DNA of 64,000 nt from contig NZ_JAHBYB010000001.1 of the NCBI RefSeq assembly GCF_019636155.1, forward strand, positions 248,001 through 312,000. Direction: 5' to 3'. How positions within the stretch are numbered: the stretch's first letter is position 1; the number at the start of each line of letters is the position of its first letter. The translations under genes and the position numbers were made by a program. This document shows positions 17,984 through 26,562 of the stretch, one piece after another. Below the pieces are notes generated by a model. The model had not been told where the DNA came from and did no database searches. It was given only the letters and a program-made list of their open reading frames with translations. The DNA is from Brevundimonas sp. Lineage in GTDB: Bacteria > Pseudomonadota > Alphaproteobacteria > Caulobacterales > Caulobacteraceae.

Positions 17984-18820
17984 GTGATCGGGGCGTTCGG
18001 ACAGTCTGTCGTTTCCTCCGCGCGCGGGGCCCTGAGGCGGCCTGAACGCCTGCGCTTGGGCCTGGAAATCACCTTGGGGTTGGCCCTGGCCTTCCAGGCG
18101 GCGCGACTGGGGGTGATCCTGCTGGACGCGGACCGACCAGCCGCCGCCGCTTCCGCCGACGCGCCGACGCGCCCGCCCGCCGACCTGACGATCTTCCAGA
18201 GATTCGATCCCTTTTCGCGCAACGCTCCCAGCGTCGGCACGGCCTCGACATCCGGCGGCTATCGGCTGTTCGGCCTGCGCCAGGGCGGCCCTGGCGGCGG
18301 CTCGGCGATCATCGGCCTGTCAGATGGTCGCCAGATGTCCGTGGGCGTGGGCGAGGAGATCGAGCCGGGCGTGGTGTTGCGGCGGGTCGATCCGGATTCC
18401 GTGGTCCTGACGCGCAACGGCGCCGACGAGACCCTGGCCTTCGCCGAGGTGCCGGTTTCGGCGCCGGTGGCCGTGGCGGACGACGATCCCGTGGTGGTTC
18501 CGCAACCACCTTCGGCCGCGCCTGCCGCCGAAGCCAGGCTGATCGATCCGGCGCGTCTGGCGGCCCAGGCGGCGTTGCGGCCCCGGCTTCAGGGCGCGCG
18601 GGTCAATGGCCTGACCGTGTCCGGGCGTGGCGACGGAGCGGCCCTGCGCGCCGCCGGCCTGCAGTCCGGCGATGTGATCCTGGCCGTCAACGACACCGAA
18701 CTGAACAGCCTTGAAAGCCTGAACGCCCTGCGTGGCGAACTGGGCGCCGCCCCCACGGCGCGCATCCGGTTCGAGCGCAACGGCCAGGTTCAGACCGTCA
18801 CCGTAAGGACCGCGCCTTGA
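17984..18820 (+). CDS. gspC: Type II secretion protein GspC (PDZ-containing)
   Basis: 278 residues starting at GTG 17984. One TM segment near 30-47 (LGLALAFQAARLGVILL) is followed by a Pro/Ala-rich linker. The periplasmic homology region is GGYRLFGLRQGGPGGGSAII, then GVGEEIEPGVVLRRVDPDSV. A C-terminal PDZ-like domain (about 195-275) contains GLQSGDVILAVNDTELNSLE. GspC couples the inner-membrane platform to the secretin and may select substrates. It is the first gene of the gsp operon and overlaps gspD by 4 bp. Confidence 0.88.
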   Translation: MIGAFGQSVVSSARGALRRPERLRLGLEITLGLALAFQAARLGVILLDADRPAAAASADAPTRPPADLTIFQRFDPFSRNAPSVGTASTSGGYRLFGLRQGGPGGGSAIIGLSDGRQMSVGVGEEIEPGVVLRRVDPDSVVLTRNGADETLAFAEVPVSAPVAVADDDPVVVPQPPSAAPAAEARLIDPARLAAQAALRPRLQGARVNGLTVSGRGDGAALRAAGLQSGDVILAVNDTELNSLESLNALRGELGAAPTARIRFERNGQVQTVTVRTAP

Positions 18821-20883
18821 CCCGTTTGACTCGCACCGCCGGCGCCGTCCTGGCCCTGGTCCTGGCCACCCAGGGGCCGCTGGCCGCCGCGCCCGCCATG
18901 GCCCAGGACCGCCAGACCCTGAACGTCCAGGGCGCCGATATCCGCGCCTTCATCGCCGACATGGGCCGCTCGACCGGCCGCACCTTCATCGTCGATCCGG
19001 TCGTGTCCGGCACGGTGACGGTGACCAGCGACCGCCCCCTCAGCCGCGCCCAGATGTTCGAGGTTTTCCTGTCGACCCTCAGGGCCAACGGCCTGGTGGT
19101 GACGCCGACCGGTTCGGGCGCCTATCGCATCAGCCCGGCCCAGACGGCGGCGCAGGGGCCGGCCACGGTCGGCGCCGAACGGTTCGCCACCGAGGTCTTC
19201 CAGCTGCGCCACATCGACGCCGCCTCGGCCGCCGAGACCATCCGCCCGCTGGTGGGCGCGCAGGGCCAGGTGCTGGCCAACCCCGGCGCCAACAATGTGG
19301 TGGTGGCCGATTTCGCCGACAATCTGGCGCGCATCCGCGCCCTGGTCGGCCGCATCGACGTGGACCGCTCCAGCTTCCAGGTCATCAGCCTTAGCAACAC
19401 CTCGGCGCGCGAGATCGCCGAGGTCATGCAGGCCGCCCTGGCCCCGCCCGGCGGCGGCGGCGCGCCCATGGTCAGCGTCACCCCGGTGCTCAGCGCCAAC
19501 GCCGTCGTCCTGCGCGGCGACCCGGCCCAGATCGCCCGCATCCAGCCCCTGATCGAAGACCTGGACCGCCGCGCCTCGGCCGCAGGCGACGTCAAGGTGG
19601 TCTTCCTTCAGCACGCCGATGCGGAACAACTGCTGCCCGTGCTGCAACAGCTGGTCGGCCAGCCGGTCAGCGCCGCGCCCGCCGCCGCGCCGCGCCTGTC
19701 CAACTCGGCCGCCGGCACGGCCCAGGAGCCGGCCGTCCAGGCCGTCGCCGCATCGGCCACCCCGCCCGCCGGCGCCCCGCGCGCCACCATCGCCCGCTTC
19801 CCCGGCGCCAACGCCCTGGTCATCGCCGGTTCGGCCGACGCCCAGCGCACCCTGGCCGAGGTGATCCGCCAGTTGGACGTACGCCGCCAGCAGGTGCTGA
19901 TCGAGGCCATTGTGGTCGAGCTGTCCGACACCGCCGTGCGCGAACTGGGCGTGCAGTGGCTGGCGGCGGGCGAACAGGGCTTCGGCCTGACCAACTATTC
20001 GGACCGCTCCACCCCCCTGGTCCCCATCGCGGGCGGCGCGGCGGCGGGCCAGCTGGACGCCGACGACCCCTTGCGCGAACAGCTTCAGACCCTGGCGCTG
20101 AACAGCCTGATCGGCGCCAACGGCTTTGTCGGCGGTGGCGGCGGTTCGTGGGGCGACGGCCTGTTCGGCTTCATCATCAATGCGGCCAAGACCGACCAGG
20201 GGTCGAACCTGCTGCAGACCCCGTCGCTGATGACCCTGGACAATGCCGAGGCCACCATCCTGGTCGGCCAGGAGGTGCCGGTCACCACCGGCGAGACGAT
20301 CCTGAACGGTCAGGACAACCCCTTCCGCACGACCCAGCGTCAGGACATCGGCGTCAAACTGACCGTGCGGCCCCAGATCAATGCGGGCGGCTCCATCACC
20401 CTGACGCTGCGCCAGGAGGTGTCGTCGATCAACGGCGTCCTGTCGTCGTCCACCAACGACCTGGTGCTGAACAAGCGCGAGTTGGAGACCACCCTGGTGG
20501 TCGATGACGGCGACATCGCCGTGGCCGGCGGCCTGCTGGACCAGAACGACCGCATCTCGGTCGACAAGATCCCCGGCCTGGGCGACGCCCCGGTGATCGG
20601 CGCCCTGTTCCGGTCCAACAGCCGCCAGCGCGGACGCACCAATCTGATGGTCTTCATCCGCCCGACCATCGTGCGGACCGTCGCCGACAGCCAGACCCTG
20701 GCCGCTGATCGCTGGGGCTATATGCGCCAGCAGCAGGTCGCCGCCGATCCGACGCGCGAGCCCAGCCTGGACGAGATGCTGCGCGACTATATGCGGACCC
20801 AGCCGCCCGCCGCGCCCCAGGTGGGAACGGCTCCGGTCGCGCCGGTCGAGACCGCGCCCCTGCCGCCCGCGGGCGCGCTGTGA
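18817..20883 (+). CDS. gspD: Type II secretion outer-membrane secretin GspD
   Basis: 688 residues with a signal peptide ending near AMA. The N0 domain (QTLNVQGADIRAFIADMGRS) is followed by repeated N1-N3 domains (VFQLRHIDAASAAETIRPLV; FQVISLSNTSAREIAEVMQA; VVFLQHADAEQLLPVLQQLV). The secretin core has TPSLMTLDNAEATILVGQEV and VPVTTGETI. The start is TTG 18817, overlapping the gspC stop. It forms the multimeric outer-membrane channel. No pilotin is encoded nearby. Length is normal for the family. Confidence 0.93.
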   Translation: MTRLTRTAGAVLALVLATQGPLAAAPAMAQDRQTLNVQGADIRAFIADMGRSTGRTFIVDPVVSGTVTVTSDRPLSRAQMFEVFLSTLRANGLVVTPTGSGAYRISPAQTAAQGPATVGAERFATEVFQLRHIDAASAAETIRPLVGAQGQVLANPGANNVVVADFADNLARIRALVGRIDVDRSSFQVISLSNTSAREIAEVMQAALAPPGGGGAPMVSVTPVLSANAVVLRGDPAQIARIQPLIEDLDRRASAAGDVKVVFLQHADAEQLLPVLQQLVGQPVSAAPAAAPRLSNSAAGTAQEPAVQAVAASATPPAGAPRATIARFPGANALVIAGSADAQRTLAEVIRQLDVRRQQVLIEAIVVELSDTAVRELGVQWLAAGEQGFGLTNYSDRSTPLVPIAGGAAAGQLDADDPLREQLQTLALNSLIGANGFVGGGGGSWGDGLFGFIINAAKTDQGSNLLQTPSLMTLDNAEATILVGQEVPVTTGETILNGQDNPFRTTQRQDIGVKLTVRPQINAGGSITLTLRQEVSSINGVLSSSTNDLVLNKRELETTLVVDDGDIAVAGGLLDQNDRISVDKIPGLGDAPVIGALFRSNSRQRGRTNLMVFIRPTIVRTVADSQTLAADRWGYMRQQQVAADPTREPSLDEMLRDYMRTQPPAAPQVGTAPVAPVETAPLPPAGAL

Positions 20884-22373
20884 TCACCCTGGTGGACCCC
20901 ACCCTGCCCTACGCCTTCGCCAAGCGGCACGGCGTGGTGGTGCTGGACATGGGCGAGGTCGCCGTGGTGGGACTGCGCCAGGGCGCCGACGCCATGACCC
21001 TGGTCGAGACCCGGCGCGCCCTGGGTCGTCCCTTGCGGGTCGAGCGCCTGACCCCGGCCGAGTTCGACCGACGACTGTCCGACGTCTATGCGGCCGAGGG
21101 GCTGAGCGCCGACGACGACCTGGCCCTGCCGTCGGGTCTGGACGGCCTGGTGGACGACATCCCGGCCGCCGACGACCTGCTGGACAGCGCCGACGACGCG
21201 CCAGTCATCCGCCTGATCAACGGCGTCATCGCCGAGGCGGTGCGCCAGGGCGCCTCGGACATCCATCTGGAGCCCTATGAGACCGCCATGCTGGTGCGGC
21301 TGCGGGTCGATGGAGTGCTGAAGGAGGCGCTCAGCCTCAATCCGCGCGTGGCGCCGGTGGTGGTGTCGCGCATCAAGGTCATGGCCCGGCTGGACATCGC
21401 CGAACGCCGCACGCCCCAGGACGGGCGGGTGTCGCTGGCCCTGGGCGGCCGGACGCTGGATGTGCGGGTCTCGACCCTGCCGTCGCGGGCGGGCGAGCGG
21501 GTGGTGCTGCGTATCCTGGACAAGACCCAGGCGGACCTGTCGCTGGAAGCCCTGGGCATGCAGCCCGACGCGCTGGACGCCTTCCGCGCGGCCCTGCGCG
21601 AACCCAACGGCGTGGTGCTGGTCACCGGCCCGACCGGCTCGGGCAAGACCACCAGCCTCTATGCCGGCCTGTCGCTGCTGAACGACGCGACGCGCAACAT
21701 CCTGACGGTCGAGGACCCGATCGAATACGCCATCGACGGCGTGGGCCAGACCCAGGTCAATCCGCGCGTCGGCATGACCTTCGCCGCCGGTCTGCGCGCC
21801 ATCCTGCGCCAGGACCCGGACGTGGTGATGGTGGGCGAGATCCGCGACACCGAAACCGCCTCCATCGCTGTGCAGGCCGCCCTGACGGGCCACCTTGTGC
21901 TGTCGACCGTTCACACCAATGACGCGGCCGGGGCGGTGACGCGCCTGCGCGACATGGGGGTGGAGCCCTTCCTGCTGGCCTCGACCCTGCGGCTGGTCGC
22001 GGCCCAGCGGCTGGTGCGGCGGCTGTGCCCGCATTGCCGCGAGGCCGAGGCGGCCGACAAGCCGACCGCCAAACTGGTCGGGATCAAGACGGGCAAGACC
22101 ATCTGGCGGCCGCGCGGCTGCGACGCCTGCGGCCACACCGGCTATATCGGTCGCACGGGCCTGTATGAAGTCATCCGCGTCGATGACCGCATCCGCCGCC
22201 TGATCGCGGCGGGCGCCTCGGAAGACGATCTGGCCGCCGCCGCCTTCGCCGACAAGCACGGAACCCTGTCGGGCCGCGCGCGCGCCCTGGTGCTGGAGGG
22301 CGTCACCTCGATCGAGGAGGCCCTGCGCGTCACCCGTCAGGAGACGACGGCGCCGGAAGAGGCGGCGGCCTGA
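20880..22373 (+). CDS. gspE: Type II secretion ATPase GspE
   Basis: 497 residues from a GTG overlapping the gspD stop. The core has Walker A GPTGSGKTTSLY (about 244), an Asp box, a Walker B/His box region (RAILRQDPDVVMVGEIRDTE; TGHLVLSTVHTNDAAGAVTR) and a C-terminal zinc-binding tetracysteine motif (CPHC...CDAC). It powers pseudopilus assembly at the cytoplasmic face. gspF starts within the final TGATG. Confidence 0.95.
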   Translation: MITLVDPTLPYAFAKRHGVVVLDMGEVAVVGLRQGADAMTLVETRRALGRPLRVERLTPAEFDRRLSDVYAAEGLSADDDLALPSGLDGLVDDIPAADDLLDSADDAPVIRLINGVIAEAVRQGASDIHLEPYETAMLVRLRVDGVLKEALSLNPRVAPVVVSRIKVMARLDIAERRTPQDGRVSLALGGRTLDVRVSTLPSRAGERVVLRILDKTQADLSLEALGMQPDALDAFRAALREPNGVVLVTGPTGSGKTTSLYAGLSLLNDATRNILTVEDPIEYAIDGVGQTQVNPRVGMTFAAGLRAILRQDPDVVMVGEIRDTETASIAVQAALTGHLVLSTVHTNDAAGAVTRLRDMGVEPFLLASTLRLVAAQRLVRRLCPHCREAEAADKPTAKLVGIKTGKTIWRPRGCDACGHTGYIGRTGLYEVIRVDDRIRRLIAAGASEDDLAAAAFADKHGTLSGRARALVLEGVTSIEEALRVTRQETTAPEEAAA

Positions 22374-23584
22374 TGGCCGCCTTCGACTATGTGGCGGTGG
22401 ACGACGCCGGGCGCACGGTCACCGGCGCTCTCAGCGCGCGTGACGAGGCGGCGGCGCGGGCGGTGCTGGATCGCCGCCGGTTGATGACCCTGCAACTCGG
22501 CCCGGCCAGCGCGGCCCCGACCAGGGCGCGGCCGGATGCGCCCGGCGGGCGGCTGAGCGCGCGCGCCCTGGCCCTGACCACACGCCAGCTGGCGGCCCTG
22601 ATCGCGGCCACGCCGCTGGAGGAATCGCTGCGGTTGCTGGCGGCCCAGGCCGAGCGGCCCAGCGAACGGCGCATCCTGTCGGGCGTCCACGCCGGGGTGC
22701 TGGAGGGGCGCCGCCTGGCCGACGCCATGGCGACGCAGGGCCGGGCCTTTCCGCCGCTGTACCGGGCCATGGTGGCGGCGGGCGAGCGCTCGGGCGCCTT
22801 GCAGCCGATCCTGACACGCCTGGCCGACGGGCTGGAGCGCGACCAGCAGGTGCGGGCCAAGGTTCTGACCGCCGTCATCTATCCGGCCGTGCTGGCGGTG
22901 GTGGCGTTTGGCGTCATCACCATCCTGATGACCTTCGTCGTGCCCAAGGTGGTCGACCAGTTCACCGACATGAACCAGACCCTGCCGCTGCTGACCCGCG
23001 CGGTGATCGGCGTGTCGGACCTGATCCGCCACTGGGGCTGGCTGATCGTTCTGGTGGTCGTCGCCCTGATCGTCGGCGCCGCCGTGGCCCTGCGCCGGCC
23101 GAACCTGCGCCTTCGGTTCGACGCGGCGATGCTGCGCCTGCCGGTGATCGGGCGGCTGACGCGCGACATCCATGCGGCGCGCATGGCCCGCACCCTGTCC
23201 AGCATGATCGCGGCGGGCCTGCCGGTTCTGGACGGCCTGACCCTGACGGCGCGGACGGTGCCGAACCGCGCCCTGCGCCGCTCGACCGAGCAGATGGCCG
23301 AGGCGGTGCGTGAAGGCGGCGGCCTGTCGGCGGCCATGCGGCGGGCCGGTGTGTTTCCGCCCATCCTGACGCACATGACCGCTTCGGGCGAAAGCTCGGG
23401 TCGCCTGGAGACCATGCTGGACGGCGCCGCCGACTATCTGGAGCGCGAGTTCGCGGCCTTCACCGCCGTGATGCTGACCCTGCTGGAGCCGGCGATCATC
23501 GTCGTCATGGGCGGGGTGGTGGCGGTGATCGTGCTGTCGATCCTGTTGCCCATCCTGCAGATCAACACCCTGGCCATGGGATGA
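22373..23584 (+). CDS. gspF: Type II secretion inner-membrane platform protein GspF
   Basis: 403 residues with the two repeated GspF domains (LTTRQLAALIAATPLEESLR; AARMARTLSSMIAAGLPVLD). TM segments lie at about 165-190, 220-240 and 370-395. It anchors the assembly platform and contacts the GspE ATPase. Stops and starts overlap on both sides (TGATG with gspE, ATGA with gspG). Confidence 0.94.
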   Translation: MAAFDYVAVDDAGRTVTGALSARDEAAARAVLDRRRLMTLQLGPASAAPTRARPDAPGGRLSARALALTTRQLAALIAATPLEESLRLLAAQAERPSERRILSGVHAGVLEGRRLADAMATQGRAFPPLYRAMVAAGERSGALQPILTRLADGLERDQQVRAKVLTAVIYPAVLAVVAFGVITILMTFVVPKVVDQFTDMNQTLPLLTRAVIGVSDLIRHWGWLIVLVVVALIVGAAVALRRPNLRLRFDAAMLRLPVIGRLTRDIHAARMARTLSSMIAAGLPVLDGLTLTARTVPNRALRRSTEQMAEAVREGGGLSAAMRRAGVFPPILTHMTASGESSGRLETMLDGAADYLEREFAAFTAVMLTLLEPAIIVVMGGVVAVIVLSILLPILQINTLAMG

Positions 23585-24081
23585 AAGCTATGCCCGACCG
23601 TAACCCCTCCCCCCGCGCTCCAGCCGCGAGCCACCCTGCGGCGAGCGATAGCGCAAGAAAAGCCCGACAAGGCTTCAGCCTTGTCGAGCTGATGGTGGTC
23701 ATCGTCATCATCGGCCTTCTGGCGACGGTGGTGGCCATCAACGTCCTGCCCAGCCAGGACCGCGCCATGGTCGAAAAGGCCAAGGCCGACATCGCCACCC
23801 TGGAACAGGCCGTCGAGACCTATCGCCTGGACAATATGGTCTTCCCGACCGACCAGCAGGGCTTGCAGGCGCTGCGCCGCGCCCCGACCGGCCTGGCCCA
23901 GCCGGACCGCTATCGCCAGGGCGGCTATATCCGGCGCCTGCCGAAAGACCCGTGGGGCGCCGACTATCAGTACCGCCGCAACAGCACGCGCGGCGGCCAG
24001 TTCGATGTCTTTTCCTGGGGCGCCGACGGCCGCGAGGGAGGCGAAGGCGATGACGCCGACATCGGCAACTGGGACGCCTGA
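23581..24081 (+). CDS. gspG: Major pseudopilin GspG
   Basis: 166 residues with the prepilin motif QG|FSLVELMVVIVIIGLLAT and the GspG C-terminal region (FPTDQQGLQAL; GYIRRLPKDPWGADYQY; FSWGADGREGG) that binds calcium in homologues. The leader before the cleavage site is about 31 residues (PSPRAPAASHPAASDSARKA), longer than the usual 6-10. The DNA encoding its end contains a perfect 10-bp inverted repeat (23665-23686). An internal ATG at 23590 would shorten the leader slightly. It overlaps gspF by 4 bp. Confidence 0.93.
   Translation: MKAMPDRNPSPRAPAASHPAASDSARKARQGFSLVELMVVIVIIGLLATVVAINVLPSQDRAMVEKAKADIATLEQAVETYRLDNMVFPTDQQGLQALRRAPTGLAQPDRYRQGGYIRRLPKDPWGADYQYRRNSTRGGQFDVFSWGADGREGGEGDDADIGNWDA
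23665..23686. repeat. Hairpin sequence within the gspG leader region
   Basis: CGACAAGGCT-tc-AGCCTTGTCG is a perfect 10-bp inverted repeat with a 2-base spacer. It encodes the residues around the prepilin peptidase site (RQGFSLVE). It may form an mRNA hairpin, or may be a coincidence of conserved codons for that motif. Confidence 0.6.
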
Positions 24082-24652
24082 CCGCCGCCCTCAAGCAGCG
24101 AGCGCCCGCGTCGCGAGCGTTAGGGCGCCAACATGCCCTCAAGCAGCGAGGCTCCGCGAGCCGAGCGGTAGGGCGAGATCATGCCCTCAAGCAGCGAGCG
24201 CCCGCGGCGCGAGCGGTAGGGCGAAGAGATATGGCTTCACCCTGGTGGAGCTGATGATGACGGTCGCCATCATCGGACTGGCGGCGGGGGCGGTGGTGCT
24301 GGCCCTGCCCGATCCGCACGCCTCGGCGTCACAGGCGGCGGAACAGTTCGCCGCGCGTTTGGTCAGGGCGCGCGAAGAGGCGGTGCTGTCCAACCGACCC
24401 ACAGCGGTCGAGACGACGCGGACGGGCTATGGCTTCTCCACCTATGACGGCGTGCGCTGGTCGCCGCTGAACGAGGGGCCGTTCAAGGCCCGCCAATGGG
24501 ATGCGGCGGTGCGGGTCGAGCTGGACCGGCCGCTGCGCATCGTCTTCGATCCGACTGGCGCGGCCGAACCGGCGCGGGTGGTGCTGAGCCGCGACGGCCA
24601 TAGCCGCGCGGTGATGGTCGATGGCGCTGGCGAGGTGTCGATCCGTGACTGA
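24050..24652 (+). CDS. gspH: Minor pseudopilin GspH with an expanded leader
   Basis: The prepilin motif YG|FTLVELMMTVAIIGLAAG marks a GspH-type pseudopilin whose mature part is about 140 residues and contains QAAEQFAARLVRAREEAVLS, the typical GspH segment. The nearest in-frame ATG is at 24050, overlapping gspG by 32 bp. This gives a leader of about 60 residues made mainly of three 16-residue repeats of the form PQAASARGASGRA. Normal leaders are short. I see no in-frame ATG, GTG or TTG between the repeats and the cleavage site, so either the long leader is made or a non-canonical start is used. Confidence 0.85.
   Translation: MTPTSATGTPDRRPQAASARVASVRAPTCPQAARLREPSGRARSCPQAASARGASGRAKRYGFTLVELMMTVAIIGLAAGAVVLALPDPHASASQAAEQFAARLVRAREEAVLSNRPTAVETTRTGYGFSTYDGVRWSPLNEGPFKARQWDAAVRVELDRPLRIVFDPTGAAEPARVVLSRDGHSRAVMVDGAGEVSIRD
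24087..24223. repeat. Three 48-bp tandem repeats with conserved hairpins
   Basis: 41-bp units at 24087-24127, 24135-24175 and 24183-24223, each starting GCCCTCAAGCAGCGAG and ending TAGGGCG, are spaced at exactly 48 bp (16 codons, in frame with gspH). The centre of unit 2 is GGCTC-cgc-GAGCC and of unit 3 is GCGCC-cgc-GGCGC: both are perfect hairpins with different sequence, meaning compensatory change. Unit 1 has the same layout with one mismatch. GCCCT and AGGGC close each unit. Confidence 0.92.
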
Positions 24653-24998
24653 CCGCGCCGGCTTCACCCTGCTGGAGGTTCTGATCGCCCTGGCCGTCTT
24701 CGGCCTGGCGGCGCTGGCCCTGCTGAACCTGACGGGTGAGAACACCCGGTCGGCGGCGCGGGTCGAGGCGCGCACATGGGCCGGGATCGTGGCCGACAAT
24801 CTGGCGGTCGAGGCGACGCTGGCCCCCGCCCTGGCCGAAGGCGCCGCAGACGGATCGACCGCTCTGGCCGGGCGTCAATGGCGCTGGACCCGCACCGTTG
24901 CGCCGACCGCAGTGGGCGACATCCAGCGGATCGACATCCGCGTGTCCGACGACGAAGGCCCGGCGGCCGAGCGGGTCGTGTTCCGGGAACGGTCGTGA
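24645..24998 (+). CDS. gspI: Minor pseudopilin GspI
   Basis: About 117 residues from GTG 24645 (VTDRAG|FTLLEVLIALAVFG). It has a short leader, a conserved Glu5 and the GspI pattern ARTWAGIVADNLAVEATL followed by GRQWRWTRTVAPT. It overlaps the gspH stop by 8 bp. It is part of the tip complex with GspJ and GspK that initiates the pseudopilus. Confidence 0.9.
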   Translation: MTDRAGFTLLEVLIALAVFGLAALALLNLTGENTRSAARVEARTWAGIVADNLAVEATLAPALAEGAADGSTALAGRQWRWTRTVAPTAVGDIQRIDIRVSDDEGPAAERVVFRERS

Positions 24999-25582
24999 TG
25001 CGCCGCGCGGGTTTCACCCTGGTGGAGGTTCTGATCGCCCTGGCGGTCTTCGCCCTGATCGGCGGGGCCGGGGCGCTGGTGCTGTCGCAGGCGGTGGATA
25101 GCCGGTTCGCGGTCAGGACGGCCTCGGACCGGATCGCCGAGATCCAGCGCGCCCGCGCCCTGATGCGGGCCGACATCGGCCAGGCGGTCGGCCGCCGCAC
25201 CCGCACCCCCACCGGCCGCCCCCTGCCCCAGCCGATGGTCGCGGGCCAGGCGCCGGGCGAGCCGCTGCTGGTCCTGACCCGCGCGGGCTGGAGCAATCCG
25301 GGCGAAGAGGCGCGGCCGTCGCTGCAACGGGTCGAATACCGGCTGGTCGGGGACCGGCTCGAGCGTCGCGCCTCGCGCTATCTGGACGGCGCCCGACCAG
25401 GGCCGCCCCAGGTGCTGTTCCGCGGCGTGCGGCAGGCGCAGGTGATCTTCGTGCGCGACGGGGCCGAGGCGCCCGCCTATATCGTCGCGCCCGACCGGCC
25501 CCTGCCCGACGCGGTGAAGATCAGCCTGACGCTGGACGGCTATGGCCCGGTGGACCAACTGTTCCTCGTGGGGCCGGCATGA
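24998..25582 (+). CDS. gspJ: Minor pseudopilin GspJ
   Basis: 194 residues from ATG 24998, MRRAG|FTLVEVLIALAVFALI. The body has ASDRIAEIQRARALMRADIG, then VEYRLVGDRLERRASRYLDG, matching GspJ. It overlaps gspI by one base and gspK by 4 bp. Confidence 0.92.
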   Translation: MRRAGFTLVEVLIALAVFALIGGAGALVLSQAVDSRFAVRTASDRIAEIQRARALMRADIGQAVGRRTRTPTGRPLPQPMVAGQAPGEPLLVLTRAGWSNPGEEARPSLQRVEYRLVGDRLERRASRYLDGARPGPPQVLFRGVRQAQVIFVRDGAEAPAYIVAPDRPLPDAVKISLTLDGYGPVDQLFLVGPA

Positions 25583-26562
25583 GGCGTCCGACCGAACGCG
25601 AGGGCATGGCCCTGCTGACCGTTCTGCTGCTTGTCGCGGTGATGGCGGCGGTGGCCTCGGTGGTGCTGGACGATGTGCGCTTCTCGATCCGGCGCGCTGC
25701 CAACGCCGAGGTCCAGGCCCAGGCCCAGTTTTACGCCGACGGGGCCGAGGCTCTGGCCCGACGCCAGGTGGGTCGGCTGGTATCCGCCAACCCGACGCGC
25801 ACGCCGTTGCAGCCCGACTGGAACGGACGGCGGCTGGATTTCCCCACCGATAGCGGCGCGGTCAGCGCCGTGGTGCGCGACGGCCAGGGCTGTTTCAACC
25901 TGAACAGCGTCGTCTTCGGCCAGGGCGAGGATCTGATGATCCAGCCCGAGGGCGTGGCGCAATTCGTGGCCCTGGGCCGGGCGCTGGGCGTGGCCGAGGG
26001 CAAGATGCGGGCGGTGGCCGACGCCCTGGTCGACTGGCTGGACGCCGACCCCGCCGTGCGCCCCGGCGGCGCCGAAGACGCGCGCTACGCCGGCCTGGCC
26101 GAGCCGTATCGCACCGGCGGGGTGCTGCTGGCCGAGGTCAGCGAACTGCGCGCCGTTCAGGGGGTGGATGCGGAGCTGTATCGCATCCTGCGGCCGCATC
26201 TCTGCGCCCTGCCCGTAGCGCGCCTGTCGCCGGTCAATCCCAACACCCTGACGCCGGATCAGGCGCCGATCCTGGTAATGCTGACCCATGGGCGGCTGAC
26301 CGTCCCGGCCGCCCGCGCGGTGCTTCAGGCCCGTCCCGCCGAAGGGTGGGCCACGGCCGACGCCTTCTGGAACCAGTCGGCCCTGCGCGGCCTGGTGATC
26401 GACGAGGAGACGCGCGGCCAGATCCGCCTTCTAACCACCTGGTTCGACCTGCGCGTCGAGGTTCAGCATGCCGGGATGCGCGCGGTGCGCACCGCCCTGA
26501 TCTCGGTCGCGCCCGATGGGCGGGCCCACACCGTCATCCGCCGATGGACACTGGAAGAATGA
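25579..26562 (+). CDS. gspK: Minor pseudopilin GspK
   Basis: 327 residues: EREGMALLTVLLLVAVMAAV replaces the usual Phe/Glu5 start, as is normal for GspK. The domains contain GQGCFNLNSVVFGQGEDLM, LVDWLDADPAVRPGGAEDAR and VNPNTLTPDQAPILVMLT, all GspK signatures. It caps the pseudopilus tip. It overlaps gspL by 4 bp. Confidence 0.92.
   Translation: MRRPTEREGMALLTVLLLVAVMAAVASVVLDDVRFSIRRAANAEVQAQAQFYADGAEALARRQVGRLVSANPTRTPLQPDWNGRRLDFPTDSGAVSAVVRDGQGCFNLNSVVFGQGEDLMIQPEGVAQFVALGRALGVAEGKMRAVADALVDWLDADPAVRPGGAEDARYAGLAEPYRTGGVLLAEVSELRAVQGVDAELYRILRPHLCALPVARLSPVNPNTLTPDQAPILVMLTHGRLTVPAARAVLQARPAEGWATADAFWNQSALRGLVIDEETRGQIRLLTTWFDLRVEVQHAGMRAVRTALISVAPDGRAHTVIRRWTLEE

Noticed and set aside
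24133-24220. Mini-ORFs starting ATGCCCTCAAGC in the gspH repeats
   Set aside because: They stop after about 12 codons at the TAG of each repeat and are in a different frame from gspH. They are possible attenuating mini-ORFs, but nothing shows translation.
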